This document shows positions 37,005 through 49,500 of a stretch of 64,000 nucleotides of DNA, in pieces. Made by a program: the position numbers and the translations under genes. Position 1 is the first letter of the stretch. The number at the start of each line of letters is the position of its first letter. The stretch is taken from the NCBI GenBank assembly GCA_011033025.1, contig WFMF01000066.1, positions 124,001 to 188,000 on the forward strand, written 5' to 3'. Source of the DNA: Beroe forskalii (taxonomy: Eukaryota > Ctenophora > Nuda > Beroida > Beroidae). The notes under the pieces are model-generated. The model worked only from the letters and a program-made list of their open reading frames with translations. It was not told the DNA's origin and ran no database searches.

Positions 37005-38009
37005 CTGCAATCCAGAAAATTATCAGTAAAACAGGAAAGGTCACAATTATGAACAATGTTATGAACAATTTTATGAACAATAAACCAAGAAAAAGTTTAA
37101 AATCAGCACTTTCAAAGTTTCAATATATAAGTCAATGTGCGACAAATATTTAGAAAACTCAGTGAAGCTACATATGGCACTAATTTGATTTATTCTAATT
37201 TCCAACATTACCTTAAATTTTTTAAGGTTCCCAATCGCGTTTTTGTTTTACAAAAAGGCATTGAGAATAGGTTAGCAGAGATCGTGTATTTTGGGGGTTG
37301 TGTGTATACTACCTTTACGCGTACTGTTAAATCTGAAATAGGTGCTGCGCGCGACCGTGTGTCGTCGTGGTGGTGGTTGATACATTTTCAAATCATGCAT
37401 CTAACTGCTCCTTTATAATATCACTCGCGTTAGAGTAGCTTGGTTTAGTGGCATCCTTTACATTGTGGGCTACAGCTAGCTAACAGCGTTGTAGGTATTT
37501 GAGTTCAATGCTCTGTTCATTCTGATGTTGAAATAAATTCTTTTTCAAAAATTCTACAATTCTTTAATCATTAAATCGAAACAATATCGATTTTCACGGA
37601 ATCAATCAAATATTTGATTGGATTTCAATCACACAGTCATTTGGCCTTCTTTAATAAGTAGCGGGCAGTTCGGGCAAATTACAATGGGCAGTGTTATAAA
37701 ATCAGTTATGAATGATCCAAAGAATTGACGAGAGGAAAGAAAGACATGAGAGTTTGTCTCGGTTCATGATTGATAATATATCTGAATATTTTATCTTAAT
37801 CTTGGTTAGTAATCATATTTTGTATCTCAATCTTGAAAATCAATCAATTGGGGTGAAATAATAGCGAACATTGCAACGGTTTGATATCTGCAACGCAGCA
37901 CATAAGAAAACGTAACGCGTAACGGAAATGTTGATCATAGTTATGAAACTCTGAACGGCGCGCAACTAAAAGAAAAGAGTTCTACGAAATGGCGGGAACG
38001 CGCGGGCGA

Positions 38010-38045
38010 ACATTGGGCACGTGGAACGAAATTGCCCACGTGATA
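38010..38045. promoter_or_regulatory. E-box pair (CACGTG x2) and ATTGG, candidate CLN3 promoter
   Basis: CACGTG at 38018-38023 and 38037-38042 (19 bp apart) with ATTGG at 38012, in a GC-richer island about 1 kb upstream (in gene sense) of the first visible CLN3 exon. CLN3 is a TFEB/CLEAR target in mammals; these boxes match the E-box core but not the full GTCACGTGAC. Confidence 0.35.
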
Positions 38046-38309
38046 TTTTTATCTGCGCGCGTTAATTTAAACTTGTACGTAGGAGAGGGAAATGTAAAGT
38101 GTCCGCAAAATGAGGAATATTTATAAAATTGATTCAATGATATTAGTATTGCGATGTGGCACTAATTGATAGAAGAAGCGCGATTGTATCATGATTTGGA
38201 AGGTCACTTTTATGCTTTATCGTCAACTCATCATGTCAGTAAATAAGACGGACAACGGTCGTCGATCAAATGACGGCGTGTTTTAATACCAGCCCCAGGG
38301 AACTAAACA

Positions 38310-38375
38310 GGAAATTAAGCGCCTACATACGGGAGCAACGGGTACAAGAAATGTGCCGGTAGGCGCAGTTCTTGT
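38310..38375 (+). repeat. Dispersed hairpin repeat family C, divergent copy
   Basis: AGGAAATTAAGCGCCTACAT followed by ACAAGAAATGTGCC and GGCGCAGTTCTTGT, which pair as a hairpin. Same layout as 60127-60206. Confidence 0.7.
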
Positions 38376-38730
38376 TTAAGGTATGCACTAACTTTCTATC
38401 ATTCTTACAAAGGAAAAACTTGCTGCTTCTATATAACATTTAATAACATGTACTAGTGTGGTTTGAACTCACCAAAAAGCAGCAAGAGCCCTTTTATTAT
38501 TTCTCTCTATATTGACCATCCTGTTGTTTACAATTATGATCAGTTAGCATGCAGTGATTGATCATTGATGCTGTGAAAAAATGATATCAAACCCACACAC
38601 TATGTACACTATTGTTAGCATGCAGTATAATAAAACAATGCCATGAATTATACATAAAACTAGGAATGAATTCTTCAAGCCATCAATAATAATAGTCCAA
38701 CGCATTTTTGCATAAAAATAGGCTGACCCC

Positions 38731-41551
38731 CAAAATCGAATATAACAAGCTGATTTCACGTGGATCTGTTCATATTGAGTCCCCTGAGGTCCCACAAAAA
38801 AGTCTAACAAAATCGGAGTGGGGCAAATACGATTTTTTTCAATTTTCCCTCAGGCGCATGGGCGCATATGTTCAAAATACGATATCTCAGCTTCTGAATG
38901 AGATACAAACCTCCATGAGCACCTCAAAATGACCGCAATGTTCGACTTATGTTGGGCGGATGAGGTTTCCGAGACCCCAAATCCTTTACTTTTCAAGATA
39001 CCGTCAAAAAACCTATACGCGAGTAGCTTATCTGAGCATACGCAGGTAATATGTGTACAAGTCAAGCAATTTTCGACATTAACCATCATGAAGTGAAAAT
39101 AGTGAGCTAATTATACATGGATCAGCTGACGTTACAAAATAGTTCTCAGTGGATTGAACAGTGATATTTTGGCTATGCAGTATGCAATTCCCTCAGGCAC
39201 ATATAGGTCCAAAAACTGAATTGTCGAAAATGATGATTAGGTTTGTAGGTTCATGAAGTTGTGTCGACTCCACTTTGGTCTTAACTGAGTTTAAATAATC
39301 CAAATATAGCTATTTTCATGGTAGTAAGCAGGTATGGCTAGAATATAGTAAGCAGCTTCTACAAGAACAGCAAAACCAACATTTGACCAGTGGCGACATA
39401 CTTTAACAATTTAATAAGAGGCAGATGTTATAGAACAGCCTATCAAAGCAACAGCAAGCAGTTCAAATGTAACTTCACGTGTTTTTTGAGTGAATTCCTT
39501 CTTGACAGTTAGGTTTGGAAGCCGAAATGCCCTGCCTTTAGCAGGGTGTCCTGCCATGCCCTGCTGTTTGGACGTTGCCCTGTAAAGCCCTCCTTTTGCC
39601 CTGCCTTGTGGGTTTAGCCCTATTTTCTGGGCTTCCCGAAAATACACCTAAAGAAAGGTCGCCTGATTGTATACCAGGAAGAGGAACCAATTCTCCTTTG
39701 CCCTACTTTTCGAAGCCTTTGCCCTACATATTATGGGACATAAAACTGCCCAGCCAAAGGATTCTCCAAGTTCAGCAGCTATGTTTGGATATATGAATAT
39801 ATCCCAAAACCCAGCCTACTTAAATTTTACAATCTTGGAGTGCTTCGAAAACCATTATGTCATTATATATCCTTTTGGAATCTGGACGATGACCATGGAA
39901 AGATTCACAGAGTGAAATTATTCTTGAGTTGGGGTTCAAGCAATGATGTATGCTTGAGGAAGATTTGGTAACAGAATGGTGCTGGATTGGAAACGATAAG
40001 GGAAGGATGATTGAGTGTGAATGATTTATTCAATTTTGAAAAAGCTCAAGAAGACAGTTAGATGTGCTTAAGGAAAATGTACGATCTACTTATAACTTAT
40101 CTTCAGCTTTTATTGATATGAAAATTTTCTTCAGAGTCATACTAAAATGCATAACATAGACTTGAAATAATATTATAACTTGTCTCAACTGAACATTTAA
40201 TGTTCATACCATATTAGCGAAGGAGGATTGAGGGTATTTCAATGAACATTGATCCAGAACAGCACATTGATACTCGTTCATCTCAGTTAGTATGGTTACA
40301 ATCATAGGAGTATCATTTAACTATAATGATTGCAACTGCCAACTGGGCATGTGGGTTTAATACCAGTATACTAGGTGACTTCTATACTTTTGTAGCAATG
40401 AAAACTCAGAATCCCAGAGAGCAGATAGAAACTAACACTATGGCCTAATCAAGACTCCGAAATCTCCTGGACGTTCCTGTGTCCATCAAACAGAATACAT
40501 CCCATTCAAGACATTTTCTTGAGAAGTAAGAGTTGGTTTGAAAATAATGGATAATCTGATAGTCAACATTACATCTTTACATGATCATGAGGTTAGCAAA
40601 CGAATCTTTGTATGTCCATGCTAGACCTATGCTTCGTGAGTTTATGAGCCTTCGTACTATCTATCAATCTAGATAATCGATGTTTAACTTTAATATGCTT
40701 CTCAACCATGTGTGTTGAGTGGATGGGATTGAAGTTTGAGTTCCTGTCCAGCGCCATGATAGGTATAGGCTAACAAGTGTTGTTCCATATGCTATGTTCC
40801 ATATGCTATTAATCCAGAGACTATATTGTAGAAATGTATCCGGTGTCATCAATTTTTCTGCTGAACCAATGCATTTGAAACTTTCTGATGGTTGACATGA
40901 AATGCCAATAATTAGCCTTGATAGTACCCACTAACCAAGGCAATTGTTTTTTAAGTAAACCAATAATTTATTTTCCTGCCAACTATTTTGGTAGTCATTC
41001 ATGAAATAGCTTCAAATGGAGTCGATAAACTTATAAACCTAATCATAATTTTCGGATTTAGATGTTTGAGATGAGGGAATTGCATACTGCATAGCCAAAA
41101 TATCATTGTTCAATCCACTCAGAACTATTTTGTTACTTCAGCTGATCCAATAACATCTGATCAATGTATAATTAGCTCACTATTTTCACTTCATGATGGT
41201 TAATGTCGAAAATTGCTTGACTTGTACACATATTACCTGCGTATGCTCAGATAAGCTACTCGCGTATAGGTTTTTTGACGATATCTTGAAAAGTAAAGGA
41301 TTTGGGGTCTCGGAAACCTCATCCGCCCAACATAAGTCGACCATTGCGGTCATTTTGAGGTGCTCATGGAGGTCTGTATCTCATTCAGAAGCTGAGATAT
41401 CGTATTTTGAACATATGCGCCCATGCGCCTGAGGGAAAATTGAAAAAAATCGTATTTGCCCCACTCCGATTTTGGTAGACTTTTTTGTGGGACCTCAGGG
41501 GACTCAATATGAACAGATCCACGTGAAATCAGCTTGTTATATTCGATTTTG
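38731..41551. repeat. Long inverted repeat, about 540-bp arms, 1.7-kb spacer
   Basis: Left arm 38731 to about 39285 and right arm about 41012 to 41551 are reverse complements over nearly their whole length. Translating either gives the same ORF, for example ENCLTCTHITCVCSDKLLAY from 38850-39089 minus and 41193-41432 plus. The outer 370 bp differ at only a few bases; inner parts are patchier, and the right arm has a small insertion near 41150. No target duplication was found and the 1.7-kb centre has no recognisable gene. It could be a long-TIR transposon relic or a hairpin-RNA locus. Confidence 0.88.
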
Positions 41552-43080
41552 CCACAAAATTTAAAACTGAACCTGTTAGATAAAGAAATCACAATATGGT
41601 TCAAACAGTTCGAAATGTGCTTAAGTGTCAATTTATTTGATGATTTATTGTTAATTCATTGTCACCATATAGTCAAAAACAGATTCACAGTTGACAATTA
41701 ATTGCCAAAATGCCATAACGTAACAATTCAGTGTTACCACTGCATTCCATTATTGGCAATAGATTCATGTTCACCATTTTCACCAATGAATGATCATTCT
41801 CATCAATGAATTGCTATTGCTGACAATAAAATCACAGCTGCATTTGCCAAAAGATCGTCATAGTAATCAGTGAACCCTGAGTCATACCCTGACTCTAACA
41901 CCAGCCAAAATGAATTGTGGGGTTTGTTTAGGGTTTAGGGTTTGGATTTAGAAGTTAAGGTTCATTTTCGTTACTTAAGATCAATTTTTGACAAAGAAGA
42001 TCATATTGAATTCATTGTCAACAATGGCGGTCCATTGTCAACACTGATGATTCATTGTCAATAATAGAAAGTTTAGTCAACATTTTACTGTGTACAACCT
42101 TTTGTCAATTGATGTATTGAGTTCAAATCTAGATGTCATGACAACTTCCTCCATGTCTGACCAGATGATATTTGCAATGTATATTCAATGTATACTTGAA
42201 TTGTTTAAACATTTAAATAAGACAAGTGATAACTTTGATACCAAATGAACATGAAACTTATTTTGAGACTATACACTAAATTGTGTAGGAAGAGTATTAA
42301 GGTTTCCACCTAATGAATTTAAACATTTGCTTTTTTCAAATTTGCCTTCAAAAGTGTTATTGGGCCCTATTTCTAGTGACATTTGACTTGATACTTTGAT
42401 CTTGTCTGACCAGATAAAGTTTAAAGATAAAGATAAAGAATTCCCAATAATATACAAGGACCAACTCATGACACTGAAGCTCATGAAACCAACACACTCC
42501 ATTGAGGTAGGGGCATTAAGTTAATAGGTTAGGTTCCTTTTGCAAGTATTCTATTATTTGGACCTTGCATGGTCTTAGTCTGTACTCTGTGTGTGACAAA
42601 GTTAGCTTTTAAAAACATATCATTTTGTTGCCTCACCAAACATTAAAGTATTTTGCCCTGTTTCAAACTACCAAAGCTATAATGGAGGCATCCCATGAAA
42701 GATAGAGATTAGTTGTCAGACGTTGTCTGACCCCTTTGCCTTCAGCAGGCATGTCATCAATCTCATTATTTTAGAAGTGTACTGGAGATAAATAAACATT
42801 AAACAAATATATTGTATGTGTTTGCCATCTGAGAAATGCAACATTTGGCAACAACTAACAAACTTAATCAGTATTCAATCTTCAATAAACAGGTTGCTGC
42901 TTTGAGGAAACAAGGTGGTGAAGTGGTTCTCCAGAAACAAATTCAATAACAATGTACAAAGAAGAATCTACAACACAAATTTTAAATATATTTAATTTCG
43001 CAATGTCAACATCACATCAGGAACAGGTTCACCAAACGTTGCCTATTCCATTACTTTAAATCCAATTTGCACTTCCCCTA
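41552..43080. other. Intergenic, small repeats only
   Basis: No gene. A cluster of TTCATTGTCA/TTGACAAT words in both orientations lies at about 41650-42075. A copy of TGTCAGACGTTGTCTGACC begins at about 42714. Confidence 0.5.
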
Positions 43081-43089
43081 ACCAGGGGT

Positions 43090-43685
43090 GTCGCGCACTC
43101 CGTGCGCGAAACCAGGGCGCTGGTTAGGGCAAATTTGCACTTGCCCTTACCAGCATGGCACCCTGGTTACGCGCACGGAGTGCGCGGCGCGGCAAGCGCG
43201 ACGCCCCTGGTTGAGGGAAATTGTTATCATCGGGTCCGCGTCCGGTCAATCGCCTGAAATCAAACAACCATTCAATTAATAGATTAAACAATACTATTTC
43301 TTGACAGACGTTGTCTAACCATTATTTCGGCGGACGCGCGCGCGAAGCACCGAAGCGCGCGCGCCCGCCGAAGGCGCGAAGGGGTCAGACAACGTCTTCC
43401 TAAGCCCGCATAGGTGTGTGTACGCGCGCGGCGCTTCAGCTTCCCTGGGGAAGCGCGCCGCGCAACGCAGACAGGGATATACGTGTTTAGCAAACAACGT
43501 CGAATCTGACAAACAACTATTTTATAATTCGTACTACAATTTGTCGTACGATGTATGACCCGCTGACGCCAGCCGCTAGGCGGCTGGCGTTTCCTAAGCC
43601 CGCATAGGTGTGCGTACGCGCGCCGCGCTTCCCTGAGGAAGCGCGCCGCGCAGACAGGGATATACGTGTTTAGCAAGGCTGGCGT
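43090..43685. repeat. GC-rich palindromic repeat cluster
   Basis: Two direct copies of a module CCTAAGCCCGCATAGGTGTG ... CAGGGATATACGTGTTTAGC at about 43403-43492 and 43592-43676, each with a GAAGCGCG/CGCGCTTC hairpin. A CGCCAGCCGCTAGGCGGCTGGCG hairpin is near 43568, and AACCAGGGCGCTGGTTAGGG inverted pairs lie at 43080-43215. Related to 14760-15560. The 130-codon minus ORF is a by-product. Confidence 0.75.
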
Positions 43686-43795
43686 CAGCTAGCCAATAAA
43701 GCAAAGAATAGACTTTTTTTATACACAATTTGTACCTTGAAATCCAACCCCAACTGCTCATGCAGTAGCTGAGGTGAGATTTGAAGAGTGAATTA

Positions 43796-44286
43796 CCTTA
43801 CAAGATAAAATAACATGGGACAATAATTCCGGGGATCGAAATTTTGGGGGTTCGAAAATATGGGGATTTTTTCAAAAATCCCCAAATTTCGTTCTCCAAA
43901 TTAAATTAGGGATTTTCGCCTTTTCAAGTTCGAAAAATAGGGTAACTTTGGGAATAAATCCGAACTTCAGAAAGGCCAATATCACTGAGGTGATCCATGT
44001 AGTAGAATTTCCAGTACAAGATCCCCTCTATCGAGTCGAGTGTAGAAGGTTTTATTTAGAATAACTGCATTTAAGATATTTTGAACTCTTCTACACTGAT
44101 ATACTTATTGAAATTTGTCTGGGAATTCCATATTTTATGCACTGTTAGTCATATAACAAACCCGTAATTAACTAATTTGGGGGAAATAATTTTGGGGACT
44201 GAATTTTTGGGGGAACGAAAATATGGGGATTTTTTTTCGAGAAATCCCCAAATTTCGTTCCTTTTAAATATGTCTCGTAAGGTATA
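43796..44286. mobile_element. Possible short TIR element with paired GGGGATTT hairpins
   Basis: TACCTTACAAGATA at the left and ATGTCTCGTAAGGTA at the right are inverted. Inside, the hairpin block AAAATATGGGGATTTTTT...AATCCCCAAATTTCG occurs twice (about 43853-43892 and 44218-44262). Confidence 0.45.
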
Positions 44287-44291
44287 TAAAT

Positions 44292-44545
44292 TCATATATT
44301 CAGTTTCAGGAATAAGTTTTTTAATTCGTTGACAACCAGAGAGGAAAGCAGTTTGTCTTTTAGGAACTTAGTCTGTGCTTCCCAACTCAGATCCTCATCT
44401 ATCATAACACCAAGAAATTTAACCTTAGTTAACTTTTTAAGTTTATGGTGTGAGAGTTTTAATACTTCTTCAACTCTTGCTCTAGCACACATTTGCCTCT
44501 CAGATTTATTTAAGTTTGGCTGGAAATGCATGTATAAGATTTTGT
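44292..44545 (-). pseudogene. Non-LTR retrotransposon RT fragment
   Basis: Minus-strand frame contains MHFQPNLNKSERQ, then VKFLGVMIDEDLSW and FLKDKLLSSL, which match the post-catalytic region of CR1/Jockey-group reverse transcriptases (KFLGV-x-ID-x2-LSW). Short, without the YADD core: a LINE remnant. Confidence 0.7.
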
Positions 44546-45175
44546 AAGATTTGTGTGTAATTGATTACTTAAACCACATTATTTAAGACCTTTCAAAGAC
44601 CTCGTCTGGAGTATGTCCAGTTACAAAAATGTTTCTGAAAACAATACAATATTACATTAATAATACTTTATTTATGCGTGCAATGTGAACGTTCCACATT
44701 TGGATGGTCACATTTGCACTCCCACCTGGTCATTGTTAGCCATCCAGCCAGAAGAGATAGTTTGAGCTTTTTAGCATCATTTCCAGAATGTCAGAGTGCA
44801 TGCAGGGATTGGAAGAGTTAACAGAGATCGTGGTTCAATGAAGTAAGGAACTGAGGAATAGATTGTGTGGATAAAGCTGCAGGTCCCAGACAATAATTTG
44901 CTGTCAATTCACTTCATATTGTGACCATAGTGCACCAGTGCATCCAGATGGGTTCCAGCAGAGCTCTTTCCCATGGAGAGCTGCCACCACCTCTCGTGGA
45001 AGTGGAGGTGTGTGATCTGTGGGTTTTGCAAAAATGAGGAAAGTTTTGAGTTGTTATTTAAAGGTGGAGATACTTTTAACTTGCCTGGTACTATATTGTA
45101 GCTCTGTAGGGGATTTTGTTCCATATGACCATTGTTCTACAGAAAAGTGATATAATATATAGCAATTTAACTTCT
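44546..45175. other. Intergenic, nothing recognised
   Basis: Contains GAGTTAACAGAGATCGTGGTT (about 44814), a word shared with 33735, 37275, 45875 and 59345, so probably an old dispersed repeat. No gene. Confidence 0.45.
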
Positions 45176-45737
45176 AGATCCTACTGCTCTCCACATTGCA
45201 TTACCTAAAGGGATCATGTTGGAGTTCAAGTAATGAAACAATGTTATTTTAATGAAACAATGTTATTTATATTTTACAGCAGACTTGACCATGCGTTGGC
45301 ATGAATTTATTAAAACCAATAGAATGATTTATTTTTAAAACTATTACTTAGACTACTACAGTACTACTAGCTACTAGCTAATTCATATGATGTAGCAAAT
45401 CAAACAAAATAAAATAAAAAATAACGTGCTGAAAATAATTAAGGTTAAAAACTAGCAAAGGAATACTTTGGTAGCATAGTTACTATAACTATGGAAATTT
45501 TCTAAGAACACATTTAAAATTTTCCAATATATACAAATAAAATAAAATAAACTGTAAATAAATAAATAACCCATAATGCAAACTGGGGTGAATCAACAGG
45601 ATAGAACTCCTGCCATAGAAATTTTCAGTTACAGTCAGAAATTAAGTTGGGTTGCTGCTGAAGGAAATACCTGTACGGAGTAGGAGAAAAGTCTTGCAGA
45701 TTTATGTCTTGAATCAAGATTTCTTTTTAATTCAAAA
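45176..45737 (+). repeat. Dispersed repeat family A, copy 3, split by a 441-bp insertion
   Basis: 45176-45232 matches the middle of family A (CATTGCATTACCTAAAGG...GTTCAAGTA) and 45674-45737 continues it (TACGGAGTAGGAGAAAAGTC...TTTTTAATTCAAA). The inserted 45233-45673 has TA on both sides of the break and no recognised content. Confidence 0.75.
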
Positions 45738-45956
45738 ATACAAATTTCATTAGTTCATTTATAAATTATTATTCATTTAGTTTGCCAATTTTCTAGTTCA
45801 CCCAAGTGAACTGCCAGTCTGCACACTTCTATGAACATGTAACCAATCCAAATCCAATATCCCACCTTCCCAACCACAATCTCTACTAACCCTCTTCAAT
45901 GCCCCTAATTGTAAGACTAAAAAGCATTGGGGAGGATCAAAAGCAAATGGGGACAG

Positions 45957-46132
45957 CAGGGGAGTAGCCAGATTTTTACAAGGAGGTGGCAAGTTACATT
46001 CAAAACCTGTAGAATGTTTTATTTTGCTTGGCTCAAAGCTATCATTATGACAAAATGAACAATTTTTTTGCAATTACTGTCCAAAAATGGTGAGGCAGCT
46101 GCCTGTGTTCCCTCTGCCTGGCTACGCCCCTG
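45957..46132. mobile_element. hAT-like MITE, 176 bp
   Basis: Ends CAGGGGAGTAGCCAG and inverted CTGGCTACGCCCCTG. Flanks TGGGGACA and TGGGAAGG may be a decayed 8-bp duplication. TIR wording resembles the element at 36140-36388. Confidence 0.6.
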
Positions 46133-46203
46133 TGGGAAGGGATATTTGGGACAATCAGTACTGTGTCATTCCCCCAAATAGTCATCTTACTACTTATAAT
46201 TCT

Positions 46204-46245
46204 TCCTCATATATAAATAAATAAATAAATAAATAAATAAATATA
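46204..46245. repeat. AAAT microsatellite
   Basis: About eight ATAA/AAAT tetranucleotides followed by TATATAT, about 320 bp upstream of the polybromo-like ORF. Confidence 0.9.
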
Positions 46246-46561
46246 TATCTGTCTGTCCGGTCTTCCTTATATATAGCCACAGACCTCTCTGACACCACTC
46301 AGTACCCAATCAAGCATACTGATGATCGGAATGCTCATACGAAAGTACCAGTGACGTTTGACACCACCAGGTATATAGACATCACTTAGAGGAGTAGGCA
46401 CACCCGATTAGAATATGACCTCATCACTGATAAGAACTACAGTACTACATTGTACTGTACGAATTGCTGAAGCGAAAAATTGGTGAACGGTGGCCGGAGG
46501 CCACGGGCCCTGCTAGTACCTATAAGTCCTATTCACTAACAAGTAATTATTTTCAGATCAA

Positions 46562-49500
46562 ATGTCGGAAGAAAGTGAATATGAACTGAATGTGCTATGT
46601 GAAAAGCTTACTGATGTGCTCACAAAGAATGCTGGTCAAACAGAATCGCAATTTATATATAAAAAATTTTCTCCTGTTATTCGGAAGGTGAAAAACCAGG
46701 GATATCTCTTATTTGATAGTTACATTTCTGATGTAAAAGGTATATTTACCAATCTAAAGAAAGATGATAATGTTTCACCTGATCTGGAAAGCATTGAAAG
46801 CAAATTTGCTGAAGAGTTGAATAACCTGATAAGCATGGACTATTATAAATCTGGGCATGATTCAGATACATCAACATCAGATTCAATAGCACCTCATAAC
46901 AAAGAATCCAAATCATCCAAACGAAAAAGTACAACAAAATCACCTATTGTGAAGAGTAAGAAGAAGCAAAGTACTCCAGTCAGGGTAAAGAATAGTCCCC
47001 AGATGAAAACCAAAAGTCCAGCAGAACAAAAGAAAACTAAGAACAAGCTTACCCCAAAGAAAGGAAGTGCATCAGATAGTTCAGATCATGATGGCAAAGG
47101 CAGTAAAATCAAATCAATGTGTACATCTCTCCTTAAAGTGGCAAATGTCAAGCCTAGTGCCCAGAAAGCATTTAATCAGCTGCCAAGTCAGACAATTCTC
47201 CCTGATTACTATGAAATTATCCAACTCCCTATAAGCTTATCCATGATAAAAGATAATATAATGAAAGGTTTGTATTCTTCAATTTATCATTGTTATAGTG
47301 ACCTTATTGTCATGTGTGTCAATGCAAAGACCTACAATGAACCTCATACTGAAATACATGACATGGCACTTGAAATTATTTCTGCTATATCTGAGCATAT
47401 GACATCTTTACCTAACTCACATAAGAGCTTAAACATTACAGTGAATCCTGAATTCCCCTTGTTAGATCATGATGCTAATCCAGACAATTTTACACTAATA
47501 ACCAAGGATGTTTATGTTGCTCTATGGGACCTTTTCTGCAAAGTAGTTTTGAGATGTAATAAGAGTGGTAGACCACTTGCTGGAGCATTTCTATGTTTAC
47601 CAGACAAAAAAGCCTTCAAAAACTATTATAAATCCATAACAGAGCCACTGTCATTAAGTGGAATACGTAGCAAACTCTTATGTAGTGAGTATGGGAGTCT
47701 AGAGCAGCTATCACAAGATCTTCATAAAATGTGTGATAATGCCACTCAATTTAACACAAAATCAAGTATTATCAGTAAGGATGCAATCAACTTGAAAGAT
47801 TTTGTTCAATCAGCTGTAGAACAGTCTCATGAATCAGATGTGAAAAAAGAACCTGATGCATCTCCTGTAAGCAAAAGAGTCAAAATTGGTGAAAAAAGAA
47901 AAATTTCTGTCACACCTAAGGCTAAGAATGTAGTGAGAATGCGAAGTTCATCAGAAGGGACTTCCCCTATTGTTAAGAAAGAACGAGTATCTAAGAACCA
48001 AGAGATGGAAGTGAAAAAAGATCTTGCATTACAGAGCAAGGAGGTTGAAGTGAAAAAGGATGTGGCATCAAAGAAACAGGAGATTGAAGCAAAAAGGGAT
48101 GTGGCAAATAAGAAGCAGGAAGTCGAAATTAAAGTTAAAAAAGAAAAAATATCTAAAAAGCTAGATGTAGAGGTAAAAAGGGAACAAGTATCTGAGATCC
48201 AAAAGACAGAAGCACCTAGACCACCTAGAGTTGAGCATCATAGTGTAGAAGAGAATGTTTTCTCCTGTTTTTCTGATCTCAAAGATAAGGGCAGTGAGAT
48301 TCAGGGAGAAATGGTACGTATGTGCTCAGCATTCCATAAGAATATCGATAATATTGTTGATCTTGAAGATGTTTTGGAGACCACTGAAAACTGTAGGAAT
48401 GTCTTGTTGAAAATTGTGTGTGCTATGTCCTCCAGAATAGACTCTGTTTGTCCAGAGTTTTCAACTCTAGAAAGTGTTATTTCAAGGCTAATAAACTCTG
48501 ATAAAGACTATCAAGATCTTTTGCAGTGTGTCCCATCATACTCATACAATGGAAAGAAATACTATTTGCAGGAAGAACTCATGGTTATTTTTCGAAAAAC
48601 TCCCTACAGTAACATTCTGTCGCAGAGCACTAGCTTGAAAAGAATAACTCGAAACAGAAAAGAGATAGAGAACTGTGTCCCAAATCTAGATGTAATTTCA
48701 GATAATATTTTGTTTGTTGATTGCACTGATGTTAATAAAACTTTGCAAGTTTCATTGTTTGATAAAATCAAAACTTCTCTTTCACAGAGTAATATTGTCA
48801 AGAATGAAGGCAAAGATGTTGTGAAGCAATCTAAGAAAGAAGGTGATACTTGTGAAGAAGTTACTGAAACTCCTAAGGGTAGTTCTGCCAATATCAAAAT
48901 TGAATCAAGAGATAAAACTCCTAAAGCAGGTGTTAATAAAAAGATCTCAAACATTAGGCTCAATGTAAGTGACAGTCCCATTAATGATGCTATGGACTCT
49001 AAGTTAGTTCTGAAGAAGGAAAAAGATTTAAACCAGGCATTATCACTTCTTAAGTCTCTCAAAACTAAGAAGGATTCCGAGGGAAAATTGTTGCTTCATC
49101 ACTTTATGGAGATTCCGACTAGCAAGTCATACCACACTGTGATAAAATATCCTATGAGCCTCAATGCAATTGAACAAGGGGTTTCACTAAAGACAGTCAA
49201 AAATGTTTCTGATGTTATTAGTAATTGTCTGTTAATTATTAAAAATGCTCGATACTATAATGAAGAGTCTTCAGAAATTCATGATAGTGCTCTTATCTTT
49301 CAGAAAACTTTGCTTGAATGTATGCCCTGTGAACCAACTGAAGTGATAGTACTTTCTAATAAGGTGATGGCAGATATTGCAGAGAATCTTAAATGTAATA
49401 CTGAAATATCTGGTCTTACTAAAGTAGAAGCTGACTCTAAGTTCATTAACATGTCATTTGACCAGTTTTATTCCAATGTCAAAAGTGGTTACTATACGAG

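Noticed and set aside
43284-43676. 130-codon Arg/Ala-rich ORF
   Set aside because: It spans two copies of a GC-rich palindromic repeat module; the repeated peptide reflects the DNA repeat.
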